Assembly (NCBI GenBank): GCA_039105265.1
Contig: JAPFFF010000003.1
Location: forward strand, 682,001 to 746,000
Direction: 5' to 3'
Length of the DNA stretch: 64,000 nt
Origin: Tritrichomonas musculus
Lineage: Eukaryota > Parabasalia > Tritrichomonadida > Tritrichomonadidae
Part shown: piece after piece, positions 39,830-49,681 of the stretch
How the letters are laid out: every line of letters starts with the position of its first letter
Numbering within the stretch: position 1 is the stretch's first letter
Program-made: the position numbers and the translations under genes
Notes under the pieces: generated by a model
The model's input: the letters and a program-made list of their open reading frames with translations, nothing else
The model's database searches: none
Told to the model about the DNA's origin: nothing

Positions 39830-41312
39830 AGAAGGGCGCAAGCAGAAAAAATTATCGTTTTTCTCTCAAATATATTTTTATGTTTTTCAATTAAATATTT
39901 ATTCTTATTTTATAATTAATATAAATAGATAAAGTAATATTTAATTGCAAATTAATTATACTAATATTAATGTGTCATCTTTTCTTTAAATTAGAGAAAA
40001 CATAAAATAAAAATAAAGATTTATTTTACTAAAATCTGTAGGTTAAATTGTGATAAAAGTGGCTCAGATTTTAATAAAATCGTAAACTATAATTATATTA
40101 GTTAAAATATACTACTTATCATTATAAAATTTCAAGATATAAAATTCGAAAATTGAACTTTTTCAAAGATCCATCTTTTTTTTTTCTGAGTATCATTCTC
40201 AAATAATTCTGAGCGTTCAATTTATTTCTGAATATCATTCTCAAATATTTCTGAAAAAAAAATAAAAGTTATTAATACAAATTTGAATAAAGTGGTCAGA
40301 ACTATTTGTGATAATGATAATCGTTGGAAAGTTATCAGGCACAATTTTAGTAGATACGAATATGTCAACAGAGATGCAGAAAATATATTTATACCACCCA
40401 AAACAAAACGATTGAATTATGGCGGTTGCGTTTTAAAAAATGGAAATGTTGATTTTAAATTCAATCATTCGCCATATGAATTGGCTGATTTATTATTATC
40501 ATTTGTTAGAATTAAAAACAATTTTGATGTTAATTTAATGATTGAATTTATTCATGCCTTAGAAGTATTAGTTAACGATGCTCCATATAAAAAAGTGCCA
40601 ATCCCAAATCCTAATAGTGGTGAACAAATAATGAGTCGTCTTATAAATATAAATAATATTTACAATGCAAGGAAAGAATGGAATCAAGATGAAATTAATC
40701 AGCTTGATCAACTTCTTTGTACTTATTATCACTTGGATCTTAATCAATTAAGTCAATATTTTAAATGCCCGGTTGATAAACTTGAAGCGTTAATAATTGA
40801 AAGAAAAAATGTTTTATCACAAAGACCTTGGTCAACTAATGAAGATAGAATTATGTTTCAACTGATGAATACTCAGATTTCTGATAAGAGTTTAGCAAAT
40901 TATTTTTTATGTAGAAATGTATTTTCAATTAGAAAAAGAAGAAGAGAATTAAAAAAAGTCCAAATGCTGAAAAAACAAAATAAAGAATCAGATAAGTCAA
41001 TAATTATAATCAATTTTTAATTATTTAAATTAAAAAATAAAACATTAAAAAATATATTATTTAATTACATTTTTTATTTAAATTTATTTTATATTGTTTT
41101 TAATATATTTTCCAAAAAAGATTTTTTTTATTTTGAATGAAATACCTAAACTTTTTGAATAAAAAACGTTTTTTGCAAGTGTATATTAATATCTTCAAAA
41201 ACTATAATAAAAAATTTTATATTAAATAAAAATTAATATATTTGATATATTTAATTGATATTTTTATATCATATATTTTTTCAACATAATTAATTTCTGC
41301 TTGCGCCCTTCT
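39830..41312. mobile_element. 1.48-kb element, 18-bp TIR, 8-bp target duplication, Myb-like cargo
   Basis: The left end agaagggcgcaagcagaa at 39830 is matched by its exact complement ending at 41312. Both ends are flanked by gtaataat (39822-39829 and 41313-41320), an 8-bp target duplication. The GC-rich ends stand out in AT-rich DNA. The only sizeable frame inside is the Myb-like protein at 40283-41020; no DDE transposase is visible. An 8-bp duplication occurs in hAT, P and related superfamilies, so classification is open. Confidence 0.88.
40283..41020 (+). CDS. Myb/SANT-like protein inside a mobile element
   Basis: The frame opens at a TTG (40283) and has no ATG until 40538; from there it would give 161 residues. 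The upstream part (NRWKVIRHNFSRYEYVN...) reads as real protein, so the gene may be 5'-truncated, begin at an unseen upstream exon or use another start. Two Myb/SANT-like helical units are visible: EWNQDEINQLDQLLCTYYHL (about 130-165) and RPWSTNEDRIMFQLMNTQ (about 190-230), followed by a very basic tail (SIRKRRRELKKVQMLKKQN). The spaced Trp residues and helix pattern suggest DNA binding. It may be the element's own DNA-binding factor or captured host cargo. Confidence 0.55.
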   Translation: MNKVVRTICDNDNRWKVIRHNFSRYEYVNRDAENIFIPPKTKRLNYGGCVLKNGNVDFKFNHSPYELADLLLSFVRIKNNFDVNLMIEFIHALEVLVNDAPYKKVPIPNPNSGEQIMSRLININNIYNARKEWNQDEINQLDQLLCTYYHLDLNQLSQYFKCPVDKLEALIIERKNVLSQRPWSTNEDRIMFQLMNTQISDKSLANYFLCRNVFSIRKRRRELKKVQMLKKQNKESDKSIIIINF

Positions 41313-41617
41313 GTAATAATTAAAAAACTTAGTTTATGGTGATTTCTTTCAGAAATAATTATGAGATTTTAAGAAATTTTTTATAAATTGTGAGATAGTA
41401 TTGAAGAAAATTATATTGAAATATCTTTGAATTATTATATAAAATTGCATATATATGCATTTTATAAGTGTTTTCTCAATTATTTATAACCTTTTATTCA
41501 ATATTTAAAAAATAAAATAATCTGAATACTATAAAAATGAATTCTAGATTTTTGATTTTTTTAAGTGTTTTTATGTTCGGCCAGATAAACAGACAATTTA
41601 TATAATTTACAAAGTCA

Positions 41618-42538
41618 ATGGCAGAGGACGAACTCCCATTTTTAAATGCTCCTACATACAAATGGATCTTTGTTGGTGGAAAAGGTGGTGTAGGTAAAAC
41701 CACTACAGCATGTTCAATAGCTTGGGCATTATCACATTATCGCCAAAAAGTATTACTTGTTAGCACTGATCCAGCGAGTAATATCGGTGATACTTTTCAA
41801 CAGCATTTTTCAACTGAGCCACAGCTTGTTAACGGAAGTACCAATCTATATGCAATGGAATCACCGTCTTTAGATCATGATCCAAGAACTTCAGAACAAG
41901 ATGATTCAAATGGACTTGGAAAACTTCTTTCAATGCCAGGTGTCGATGAACTTCAAGTTATGTCTTCCTTATTTGATTCAATCGAACGTGACGAATTCGA
42001 CGTGGTTGTCTTTGATACTGCGCCAACAGGTCATACAATGCGTCTTCTACAACTCCCATCTAATGCAAATTCGATTTTCGGTGGAATTGGATCCTTTGCG
42101 CCTGCGGCTCTTTCAACTGCTTCACAACTTTTTGGTGGAGGATCAAGAGATGATTTCCAATCTGGATTTAGCAGAATTCAGAATCTTCTTACAAAAGTTT
42201 CACAGAGGTTGGCAAATCCTCTTGAAACTACGTTCGTTTGCGTTCTTTTACCAGAATTTTTACCATTATACGAGACAGAAAGACTAATTCAATTTTTGAA
42301 TGATAGAAACATTGAATCGCATGTTTTGGTAATTAATCAAGTTCTCGATCCAGAGAAGACAAAATTATGTCCATTTTGCTCTAAAAGAAGCACAATGCAG
42401 CAAAAATATCTTAAAGATATTCATGAGCTATATGATGATTATAAAATAGTTGAAATCGAAATGAAAGATAATGAAGTCAAAGGTGTCCCTAATGTAGATG
42501 AATTTTCAAAGCAATTTTCACCTTTATTCCAAGATTAA
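41618..42538 (+). CDS. GET3: Get3/TRC40 (ArsA-type) ATPase for tail-anchored proteins
   Basis: 306 residues. The deviant Walker A GGKGGVGKTT (about 20-29), switch I STDPASNIGDTF (49-60), A-loop/switch II DTAPTGHTMRLLQLP (133-147) and the zinc-binding CPFC (251-254) identify Get3. It captures tail-anchored membrane proteins in the cytosol and delivers them to the ER, dimerising through the CxxC zinc site. The length is slightly below the usual 320-350 residues, but all motifs are intact. Bacterial ArsA usually lacks the CxxC pair, which argues for the eukaryotic targeting factor. GTCAATG overlaps the start, an initiator-like arrangement. Confidence 0.95.
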   Translation: MAEDELPFLNAPTYKWIFVGGKGGVGKTTTACSIAWALSHYRQKVLLVSTDPASNIGDTFQQHFSTEPQLVNGSTNLYAMESPSLDHDPRTSEQDDSNGLGKLLSMPGVDELQVMSSLFDSIERDEFDVVVFDTAPTGHTMRLLQLPSNANSIFGGIGSFAPAALSTASQLFGGGSRDDFQSGFSRIQNLLTKVSQRLANPLETTFVCVLLPEFLPLYETERLIQFLNDRNIESHVLVINQVLDPEKTKLCPFCSKRSTMQQKYLKDIHELYDDYKIVEIEMKDNEVKGVPNVDEFSKQFSPLFQD

Positions 42539-42714
42539 TATTTATATATTATTTAGATATCTTTTATTATTAAATTTTTGCATTTTACAATTATTTCTTT
42601 TATTATTATATAATAAAAACACGGATCTTCACATCAGAATTTTAGCTCTTTTTGGTCTTTTTTGAAATAACGAAAATTAAAACCGTTTTTTAATCCAAAT
42701 ATCAAATCAAAATA

Positions 42715-42933
42715 ATGAATCCAGCTGAAATCCCCGCAAGGCAAGATCCATTAATTACATCAGCAACAGAAGATATGACCCAAGCTCAAAAAGAAGAACT
42801 GAGATCTTATATTCAACAACATCCCGAAATTCGTTCAATTTTACAAGATTTTATCGCAAATTTGCTTGCTGATAAACCTGAAGATATACCTGAATTTGCA
42901 AACGAGTATTTTAGCAGTCTTAGAAAGGAGTAA
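42715..42933 (+). CDS. Small RIIa (dimerisation/docking) domain protein
   Basis: 72 residues, nearly all one RIIa fold: HPEIRSILQDFIANLLADKPEDIPEFANEYFSSL (about 35-68) matches the X-bundle docking domain of PKA RII and its flagellar relatives. Stand-alone RIIa proteins occur in radial spokes and the fibrous sheath and bind amphipathic helices of AKAP-like partners. A radial-spoke role is inferred from the family and from the flagellate background. It lies 176 bp after Get3 on the same strand. Confidence 0.8.
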   Translation: MNPAEIPARQDPLITSATEDMTQAQKEELRSYIQQHPEIRSILQDFIANLLADKPEDIPEFANEYFSSLRKE

Positions 42934-43199
42934 TTGTATTTGCTTATTTTAAATTACCTTTTTTATATTTGTTGGACAATTTGTCGTTATTTCGAAGCCA
43001 TTATGACCTTTTTATTATGAGATTAAAAAAATATACTTCTAATTTATTAATAGTTTTTTGTTTTATTTAAAATAAATAACATTCGTATAATATTTTATAT
43101 TGTTAACAAAAAAAAAATTGGTTTTGATTATAAAATAATTGTGGCTGATAATACAAAAAGATCATTCTCCTCTTTCCGTTTCTAGTTGCTCATCTCGAT

Positions 43200-44342
43200 T
43201 TAATTCATTTCCACTTTTAACCTTTTCAATAATACTTCAGCCATTTGTCGAACAGGTTCGCTTGCAAAGTGTTTCATTGATATCAATGAGGTTTCTATTT
43301 GAAATAGGAAAAAAGGATTGATAGATTCTTCATAAAATTCATCCAGAATCTCAAGGAAAATTTTCAAAACAAGGATTCGTAGTTCATCATCTTTATCTTT
43401 TTCGCATGCTATTACATCTAGCCCTAGTTTAGCATAAAGCATTTCTTTTGAATCTTGGAGTTTTTTATATGCTCTAGTATTTGGCTGCTTGAGAAATTGA
43501 TCTATACAAACAATTGCAGGCCACATAATTTGTCGACTTAAATGTCCTTTACCTGGAAAATTACTTTTTTTAATAATTTCATCAACAATACTATCTGTAA
43601 AAGCGTCACCATAATGAGCAAGAAGAGCTAAGATTGAGTAAACTTTAACACGAATAGGATCATGTACTGATGGAAATGCCTTTTTTTCTTCATCAGAAAT
43701 TAAATGATGGATCAACTTTCTTGAAGAAATATCTGATATAATAGCAAGTGCATCATTATTCGTTGCATAATCGCATACTACTTGATAAAGCTGAAGAACA
43801 TCATCAAGGAATTCATCATTATTTTCTTTTGAAATTTCAATAAAAAATTTAACATTATCTAAAACTGCTCTACATAATTCTGGATTGTTAACTGAAAGAG
43901 CAATAACTGATTTAATAGCAAGATGTCGAAGAAATGCCGGATGATTCTGTTTATAGTTTATCAATTGTAATAATAAGGGAAAAAATTCAACAGGTTTAGC
44001 ATTAAAAGCAAGAGATTGTGTTATCTGATTGAAAAGTGAATTGCCATCATTTAAATTTTGATGAAGGAGTCTAATTAAATTTGAAAACGGATCTATATTT
44101 GAGGAAGAAAATGTATATGCAATTGAATGAGCGGTATCAATAAGTGGCATTCCAAGTGGATCATTGATAGATCCAGGATAAGGAGTAAATATCATTGTCT
44201 GTGGGAAATCTGTTGATTCTGAACGAGAAATGGTTTTTTGGTTTGACACATCAATTGGCTCTTCTGCAATAGGAACTTTTATTATTTTTTCATCTTCATC
44301 CGAATCGGAATTCTGTGTTAAATCTATAATTTCTCTACTCAT
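43200..44342 (-). CDS. Helical-repeat (ARM/HEAT-like) protein, unknown
   Basis: 380 residues. An acidic N-terminus opens with MSREIIDLTQNSDSDEDEKI, which resembles a SUMO-interacting motif (IIDLT followed by Asp/Ser/Glu). The bulk (about 85-378) is a series of amphipathic helices such as LRHLAIKSVIALSVNNPEL and VKVYSILALLAHYGDAF, consistent with ARM or HEAT repeats. No family-specific motif is recognised. Possible roles are scaffold or regulatory subunit. It converges with the RIIa gene. Confidence 0.75.
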   Translation of the reverse strand: MSREIIDLTQNSDSDEDEKIIKVPIAEEPIDVSNQKTISRSESTDFPQTMIFTPYPGSINDPLGMPLIDTAHSIAYTFSSSNIDPFSNLIRLLHQNLNDGNSLFNQITQSLAFNAKPVEFFPLLLQLINYKQNHPAFLRHLAIKSVIALSVNNPELCRAVLDNVKFFIEISKENNDEFLDDVLQLYQVVCDYATNNDALAIISDISSRKLIHHLISDEEKKAFPSVHDPIRVKVYSILALLAHYGDAFTDSIVDEIIKKSNFPGKGHLSRQIMWPAIVCIDQFLKQPNTRAYKKLQDSKEMLYAKLGLDVIACEKDKDDELRILVLKIFLEILDEFYEESINPFFLFQIETSLISMKHFASEPVRQMAEVLLKRLKVEMN

Positions 44343-44415
44343 TATAAAAATTTATAAATTCAATGGGCCTTCATTTGTTAAGTAGAACAAAATTTTGTTT
44401 CAAAAATTTTTAATA

Positions 44416-45366
44416 TTATTTTCTTCTTTGTCCTTTAAGTTCTTCGATTTGTTTCCTCAGATTAGAAATTAGAGCATCTTCCTCTTTATAGTTTCCTGTT
44501 GATAAAAGAATTCGGATATTATTTTCAAGAAGTTCAATCTGGTCTAAAACATTTTCATCAAGATTTTGAGAAATGTGAGTAAAATTATCATTAACTGGTA
44601 AATTTGAATCTGAGTCTTCAATGAGCTCAGGTTCTTTTAAATAAATGACGTTTTCGTCCGTTCTCATGAAGGAAGCTTGATGTTCATCAACCCATTGTCC
44701 TGCTTCTAATAAGTATTTTCGATATTCTTCTTGAGGTGATTTTTTTGGTGGTTTTGGATGAATTAAATTTTCTCTCATTTCGCGAAGCTTTCTGAGATCT
44801 TCGTCAAGATTTAAATGTTCTTTAGCAATTCGTTCTTTAAATAATTTCAAGCTTTCATTAAGATCATATCGAATTTCGTGCAAATTCTTTTCGTTTTCTC
44901 TTCTTTCTTGAATTTTCCTTTGTTTATTGATAACTTTAAGATACATTGACTTATAATTAGCAAATTTATCATTTGCATTAGCTGTTTCTGCTCGAGCGTC
45001 TTGTAATCTTTGTTTAAGATCGTTAACTTGCATTTGAAGACGCAACTCAATTTCGATTTCTGATGATTCGTCGGTTTCTCGAAGTTCTATAGCTGCTTTA
45101 GATTGGCCTATTGATTTTTTCATATTTAAAATTTCATCTCGTATCTTCTTTGATTCTTCGCGAGTATGTATTATTTTGGCTTCTGTCGCAGATATTATTC
45201 CTTCTAAGCGTGTTAAAAGAGATTCGTATTGGATGTCAACAGATTTTTTGCTACGGTCCATTTCATCACATTTCAATTTCCATGAGCGTCGAATATTGTC
45301 CATTTCTGTTCGGTTTCTTTCTTCCAGTTGTCTTGTAAATAGAGCTTTTTGGCTTTTTAGAGTCAT
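44416..45366 (-). CDS. Coiled-coil protein, 316 aa, unknown
   Basis: I place the start at the ATG opening MTLKSQKALF; an ATG 12 bases upstream adds MFTN. Nearly the whole chain is charged coiled coil (about 10-205 and 270-316), interrupted by HPKPPKKSPQEEYRKYLLEAGQWVDEHQ (about 208-235). The RRSWKLKCDEMDRSKK start has the style of axonemal and basal-body coiled-coil proteins, but no specific family can be assigned. The 3' neighbour on the same strand (43200-44342) starts 73 bp away. Confidence 0.72.
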   Translation of the reverse strand: MTLKSQKALFTRQLEERNRTEMDNIRRSWKLKCDEMDRSKKSVDIQYESLLTRLEGIISATEAKIIHTREESKKIRDEILNMKKSIGQSKAAIELRETDESSEIEIELRLQMQVNDLKQRLQDARAETANANDKFANYKSMYLKVINKQRKIQERRENEKNLHEIRYDLNESLKLFKERIAKEHLNLDEDLRKLREMRENLIHPKPPKKSPQEEYRKYLLEAGQWVDEHQASFMRTDENVIYLKEPELIEDSDSNLPVNDNFTHISQNLDENVLDQIELLENNIRILLSTGNYKEEDALISNLRKQIEELKGQRRK

Positions 45367-45509
45367 ATTTGTAAACAAAAATTTTGAGTACGTTTACTTA
45401 AAAAAATTCAATTAAAAAACGTCGTAAATAATTCAATAGCTTTATTTTTTATTTATTGATTTACAAACAAAAATAACTTTATAATTTATTTGCTACAGGC
45501 AGAAAATAA

Positions 45510-46613
45510 TTAATCATCATCGTCAACTTCATCATCTGATCCATCGTTTATATCATCACTGCTCAAATTATATTGGCCATAAAATGGTGATGATTTTGGA
45601 AGCCTTCTAACTTCATATTGGTTAGAAAGAGCTTGTAAAGCCTTTTTCAATGGTCCTTTTGTTGTAAAAGCTACATGTGATGTTGTTCCAGCTTGTTTGT
45701 TATCCCCATTAAATGTTGAGTTAACGCTCACGTCGTAAACATGGCCAAACCTGCCACAAACTCCCCTCAATTTTGGTTCATCAAGATCGTCTGGAGGATT
45801 AATAAACTCAATGTAATGCTTCCCTTTAATTGGAACAAAGTAATAAAATTCTGAAAGATCTCCAGAATATTTTAAATTAAAAGGGGAATTTGTAAAGAGG
45901 CGCCATGCATAAATCATCTTTCGGTCAATTTTTTTTGAGTCTAATGCATCAATTGCAGCCTTTCTTTGACTTTTTGTTTCAAACGAAACAAAGCTTACAG
46001 TAGTTTTTTTGTGCACATGAGGAAGATAAAATAGCATTGATATGGATGTAACTTTTCCATAACTTTTTACAAGATTTTCTAATTGGCTCTCTTCATAATT
46101 ATCTGGGAGGCCACGAATTTCAATATACTGATGGCCAGGTTCGGATAAAAATTGCTGCCATGCATACATCATTAAAAAGGGTTTACTTTGGCTCTGGATA
46201 CAGTCTTCTGCTGAATCTTTTGAGAAATATTGAACGTTTGCAATTCTTTTCTCACGATAATAAGATATATGGTGAATTGGACCGAATTTTTCAAAAAATG
46301 AATAAAGATCATCATATGAAACAGTTGGAGTAATTTTTCGAAGCAGAATTTTCCATTTTCTCATCTTTAACTTGGTTTCAGCAGACCTAAAGTACGAAAC
46401 ATGTAAATCATCAGACAATATTGGTTGATGGTTAACTTTTTTAATTGATTCTAAAGAAGACTCTGGAGATGTAAAAATGATTTTAGCTTTACCAGAAAAA
46501 TTGTTGAAAACTATTTCATTTATTTGTCCAAATTTGTTGAATATGTTGCTTAATATGTCCTTTGTAATGTTTTCAGTTATGTTTGTAATTGATATATCTG
46601 TATTTTGCTCCAT
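45510..46613 (-). CDS. RNA-binding protein with four RRM-like domains
   Basis: 367 residues. RRM-like units occupy about 5-75 (ISITNITENITKD, GKAKIIFTSP), 85-155 (WKILLRKITPTVS, IANVQYFSK), 165-245 (YIEIRGLPDNYEESQL, TTVSFVSFET) and 268-335 (YIEFINPPDDLDEPKL, TSHVAFTTKG). The third is the best preserved. The C-terminus is acidic (NDGSDDEVDDDD). RNP1 aromatic positions are poorly conserved in the first unit. It shares overall design with 6950-8461 and probably represents a lineage-expanded RRM family. Confidence 0.82.
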   Translation of the reverse strand: MEQNTDISITNITENITKDILSNIFNKFGQINEIVFNNFSGKAKIIFTSPESSLESIKKVNHQPILSDDLHVSYFRSAETKLKMRKWKILLRKITPTVSYDDLYSFFEKFGPIHHISYYREKRIANVQYFSKDSAEDCIQSQSKPFLMMYAWQQFLSEPGHQYIEIRGLPDNYEESQLENLVKSYGKVTSISMLFYLPHVHKKTTVSFVSFETKSQRKAAIDALDSKKIDRKMIYAWRLFTNSPFNLKYSGDLSEFYYFVPIKGKHYIEFINPPDDLDEPKLRGVCGRFGHVYDVSVNSTFNGDNKQAGTTSHVAFTTKGPLKKALQALSNQYEVRRLPKSSPFYGQYNLSSDDINDGSDDEVDDDD

Positions 46614-47413
46614 ATTTATTCTATAAAAAACACTTCAAATATAAAATATTAATATCTTGATATTTAATGAAAGAATAATGTCATTTTTTTATTAAGCAGA
46701 TTGAATATTTTATTTAATAAATAGAAAAATGATGAATATCCAAAGATGAAACTTAAAAAGTATTTAATTTGAATTAAAATCTTTTCAATTTTAGAATATG
46801 TTTGTTTTGTCTTGTAATAGTATCTTTAGCATTTCATTAGAGAAATATCAAAGAATCAAGTGATTCCAAACAATTAAAGGAGTTATCATTATAAACAAAC
46901 AGCGTAAACTAAAATATAGAAAGTGATATTATATAGTCTATTGGAATAAATATTATTCATTTTTTGGAAAAATAAATAAATCCCGAATTTATTGTAAAAT
47001 TATTGCAAAGAATAATTTCTTCTTATAATGGTTTTTTTAAGAAAAGCTTACATTTTTATTGTTTGATAGTCATCATTCTCACTTTCAATTATATATGATG
47101 TTTAAATGGATATGTAAAAAAAACATATAAAATTTCAAATCAAAATATTAAATTTTGAAGTTTTAATAGCATATTGATTTGAAGTACTATAAGTGGTATA
47201 ACTTATGGTATTAATTAGATATTGATAAAATCATCAGATTAGTCAATTATGTAAATTTTTAGAATGATTAGATGAAACTTTTTAAATGTATAATACAAAT
47301 ATTTGAATTGGTTCATTCAATTTTGAGTATAATGAGTTGAACTTTTTCTATAAGTTCATGAAAAAATGAGAGAAAGTATTGAAATTGCATCAAATTCAAT
47401 TTTTATTAAATAT
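46614..47413. other. AT-rich spacer, nothing seen
   Basis: 800 bases upstream of the RRM gene with no convincing frame or repeat. Confidence 0.5.
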
Positions 47414-47415
47414 TA

Positions 47416-48577
47416 GACTACTTAGTTAACTAAAGGTGGCCGTTAATTAACTTGTCTGAAAGTTCTTTACTTTATCTCAAACTTCGTAATTTCCTTTCAA
47501 ACTTTCTTTTTGCTTTTCAAACTTTCTTAGTTTGTCTGAAACTTTCTTAGTTTCTCTCAAACATATTTAATCAAAACTTTTTGGGAAATAATATTTTCAA
47601 TAAGCTGATTATTTTTTATTCAAATTAAAAAAATTTGAATTATTATCTTTATTATTCAATTCAATTTTTATTACTATATAAATAAACGTATATGAATAAA
47701 CTTCAATAATTCATTATCTTTTGATGAAATTTAAGATTTACTAGATTGCAAATATTGCAAATCAAAAGAAATAATATCTAAATTTGTTGATCAAATCAAT
47801 TTCAAATAAGATATTTAACAAAAAACATACAAAACACTAGACTTGTTATTTTGAGAATCGATATCAAAAACGTCACTTTTTTACATCTGATACTCGATTA
47901 TCAGTTTACAAATCAGATATCGAGATTATCGATTATCAAGATATCAGATTTGAAATGTGATATAAAAATAATTGTAAACTTGATATCAATTACCGAGATC
48001 TCGAGATCTCAAACAGATTTATCTTTTTTTATACTTGTTATTTGTGATTTTATTATATCTAAAAATAAATAATAGAATGTATTGGTGTTTATTTTAAGAT
48101 TAAAATCAAAAAATACATTCTTTTTTATGAAATATTTGAGAATGAATTACGATCATATATTTATCAAAAAGTTTAATTGAAAATTCTGATATCAAAAGCT
48201 GAGAAAAAAAATTCTCGATCTCTGAAATCGATCTCGAGAATCTGTGTATATTTATGTATCGATATCAAAAAGTCAATCAATTATCGATCTCGATAATCGG
48301 AGAATAACAAGTCTACAAAACACTTATCGTTATTCTAAAAAAGTAAACATTATTATTTTAATATAGCAATATCTTTTATTAATTATTTACTTCATCGCTA
48401 TGAAAATAGATTCAAATTTTGAAAAAATTGGAAAGGTTTTCTGATGAATTAATTAAGTCATCGTAAGTAAGTGTGAAAGGAAACAAGAAAGTTTGGAAGT
48501 GGATAACAAAATTAGAGATAAAACCAGAAAGTTTGAGTGAAGTTTCATTAACGTTCACCTTAGTTAACTAAGTAGTC
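47416..48577. mobile_element. TA-flanked TIR element (MITE) with a nested insertion
   Basis: Ends are gactacttagttaactaa (47416) and its exact complement (ending 48577), each flanked by TA (47414-47415, 48578-48579). The subterminal regions hold many tcaaactttct/agaaagtttga words in inverted order. Without the nested 476-bp insertion and its 10-bp duplication the element is about 676 bp. There is no coding frame. The TA target suits Tc1/mariner-type MITEs. Confidence 0.88.
47839..48314. mobile_element. Nested 476-bp MITE with 10-bp target duplication
   Basis: Starts agacttgttatt and ends with the complement aataacaagtct; further inward the arms share gatatc/cgat-rich text imperfectly. It is flanked by acaaaacact on both sides (47829-47838 and 48315-48324). 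The related sequence at 49159-49168 holds acaaaacact once with no insertion, which confirms the boundaries. A duplication of about 10 bp suits Mutator-like elements. The frame at 47851-48072 inside is not convincing. Confidence 0.92.
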
Positions 48578-48838
48578 TATTTTGAATTTGATATTGAAAC
48601 ATAGTTAGTATTTTTCTCTAAACCTGAAATATATTATATGAAATTCACTAGTGTTAATATAAAAAAAATTTTTTTTGATTCAATAAAATTGATTTTTAAA
48701 TGCAACTTTTGAATAGGGATTATTCATTATTTCCTGATAATTGTATTTTGAGCATTGCTCTGGTGATGTGACCTGAGCAGTATCTCAAAAAGCAAAGGTC
48801 AAAATATTAAAATTGACCATTGCTTATTTCTTTTAAAA

Positions 48839-49619
48839 AACAAGATTAAAACAAGATAGGGATGTTCAAGAATCTCTAGAGTTTTTACTTAAAAACAACA
48901 GCTTTTATAACAGCTAAACAGCCATATTATTTTACAATTGAACTCTTTACTTCATAGAAACAAGATTAAAACAAGATAGAGATGTTCAAGATTCAATTTT
49001 TATTACTATATAAATAAACGTATATGAATAAACTTCAATAATTCATTATCTTTTGATGAAATTTAAGATTTACTAGATTGCAAATATTGCAAATCAAAAG
49101 AAATAATATCTAAATTTGTTGATCAAATCAATTTCAAATAAGATATTTAACAAAAAACATACAAAACACTTATCATTATTTTAAAAATAGATTTAAATTT
49201 TGAAAATATTTGAAAGGCTTTCTGATGACTTAATAAAGTCATCATAAGAAAGTTTGAGATAAAACAAAGTAGTGAATATCTGACGTGTTGGATCCCCTAA
49301 TAAAAGTTGCTTAAAAACGACATCTTTTATAACAGCTAAACAACCTTATTATTTTACAATTGAACTCTTTACTTTACAGAAACAAGATTATAACAAGATA
49401 GGGATGTTCAAGAATCTCGAGAGTTTTTACTTAAAAGTGACAGCTTTTATAACAGCTAAACAACCTTATTATTTTACAATTGAACTCTTTACTTTACAGA
49501 AACAAGATTATAACAAGATAGGGATGTTCAAGAATCTCGAGAGTTTTTACTTAAAAGTGACAGCTTTTATAACAGCTAAACAACCTTATTATTTTACAAT
49601 TGAATTCTTTACTTCACAG
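48839..49619. repeat. 120-bp tandem repeat block
   Basis: Unit begins acaagatt-a-aacaagatag. Two adjacent full units (49380-49499, 49500-49619) are nearly identical; a diverged unit lies at 48839-48958 and partial ones at 48959-48988 and 49301-49379. A truncated MITE copy (48988-49256) sits inside the block. Because 120 is a multiple of three, one frame stays open through two units as a 40-residue repeat (MFKNLESFYLKVTAFITAK...). The block abuts the broken gene at 49682. Confidence 0.9.
48988..49256. repeat. Truncated second copy of the TA-flanked MITE, unoccupied site
   Basis: 48988-49168 matches 47659-47838 almost base for base, and 49169-49256 continues with sequence matching 48325-48480 minus about 80 bp. 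It lacks the nested 476-bp element and carries acaaaacact only once. Confidence 0.9.
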
Positions 49620-49681
49620 AAACAAGATATAAAACTCTTGAATATTCATTTCAAAATAATTAGTAAACGGTCATTATTATA

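Larger units (their letters stand above)
39471..41340. mobile_element. Small MITE-like element interrupted by a later insertion
   Basis: A perfect 23-bp inverted pair bounds the segment: accataaactaagtttttt... from 39471 and its complement ending at 41340. Without the internal 39830-41312 insertion and its duplicated 8 bp, the element would be about 380 bp, non-coding, with the insertion close to its right end. It contains two related direct words (gtcccttcttatcgtcct near 39496, gtccctacttatcgtcct near 39744). No target duplication is evident for this outer unit. Confidence 0.65.

Noticed and set aside
44847-45338. Additional frames over the coiled-coil gene
   Set aside because: Overlapping other-frame readings of a charged coiled-coil gene with no independent support.
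47851-48072. 73-codon frame inside the nested MITE
   Set aside because: Made of repeated gatatc/cgat-type words; low complexity and inside a non-coding element.
48839-49619. CRISPR-like or satellite interpretation of the 120-bp repeat
   Set aside because: Units are directly adjacent with no variable spacers and the genome is eukaryotic; it is a plain tandem repeat.
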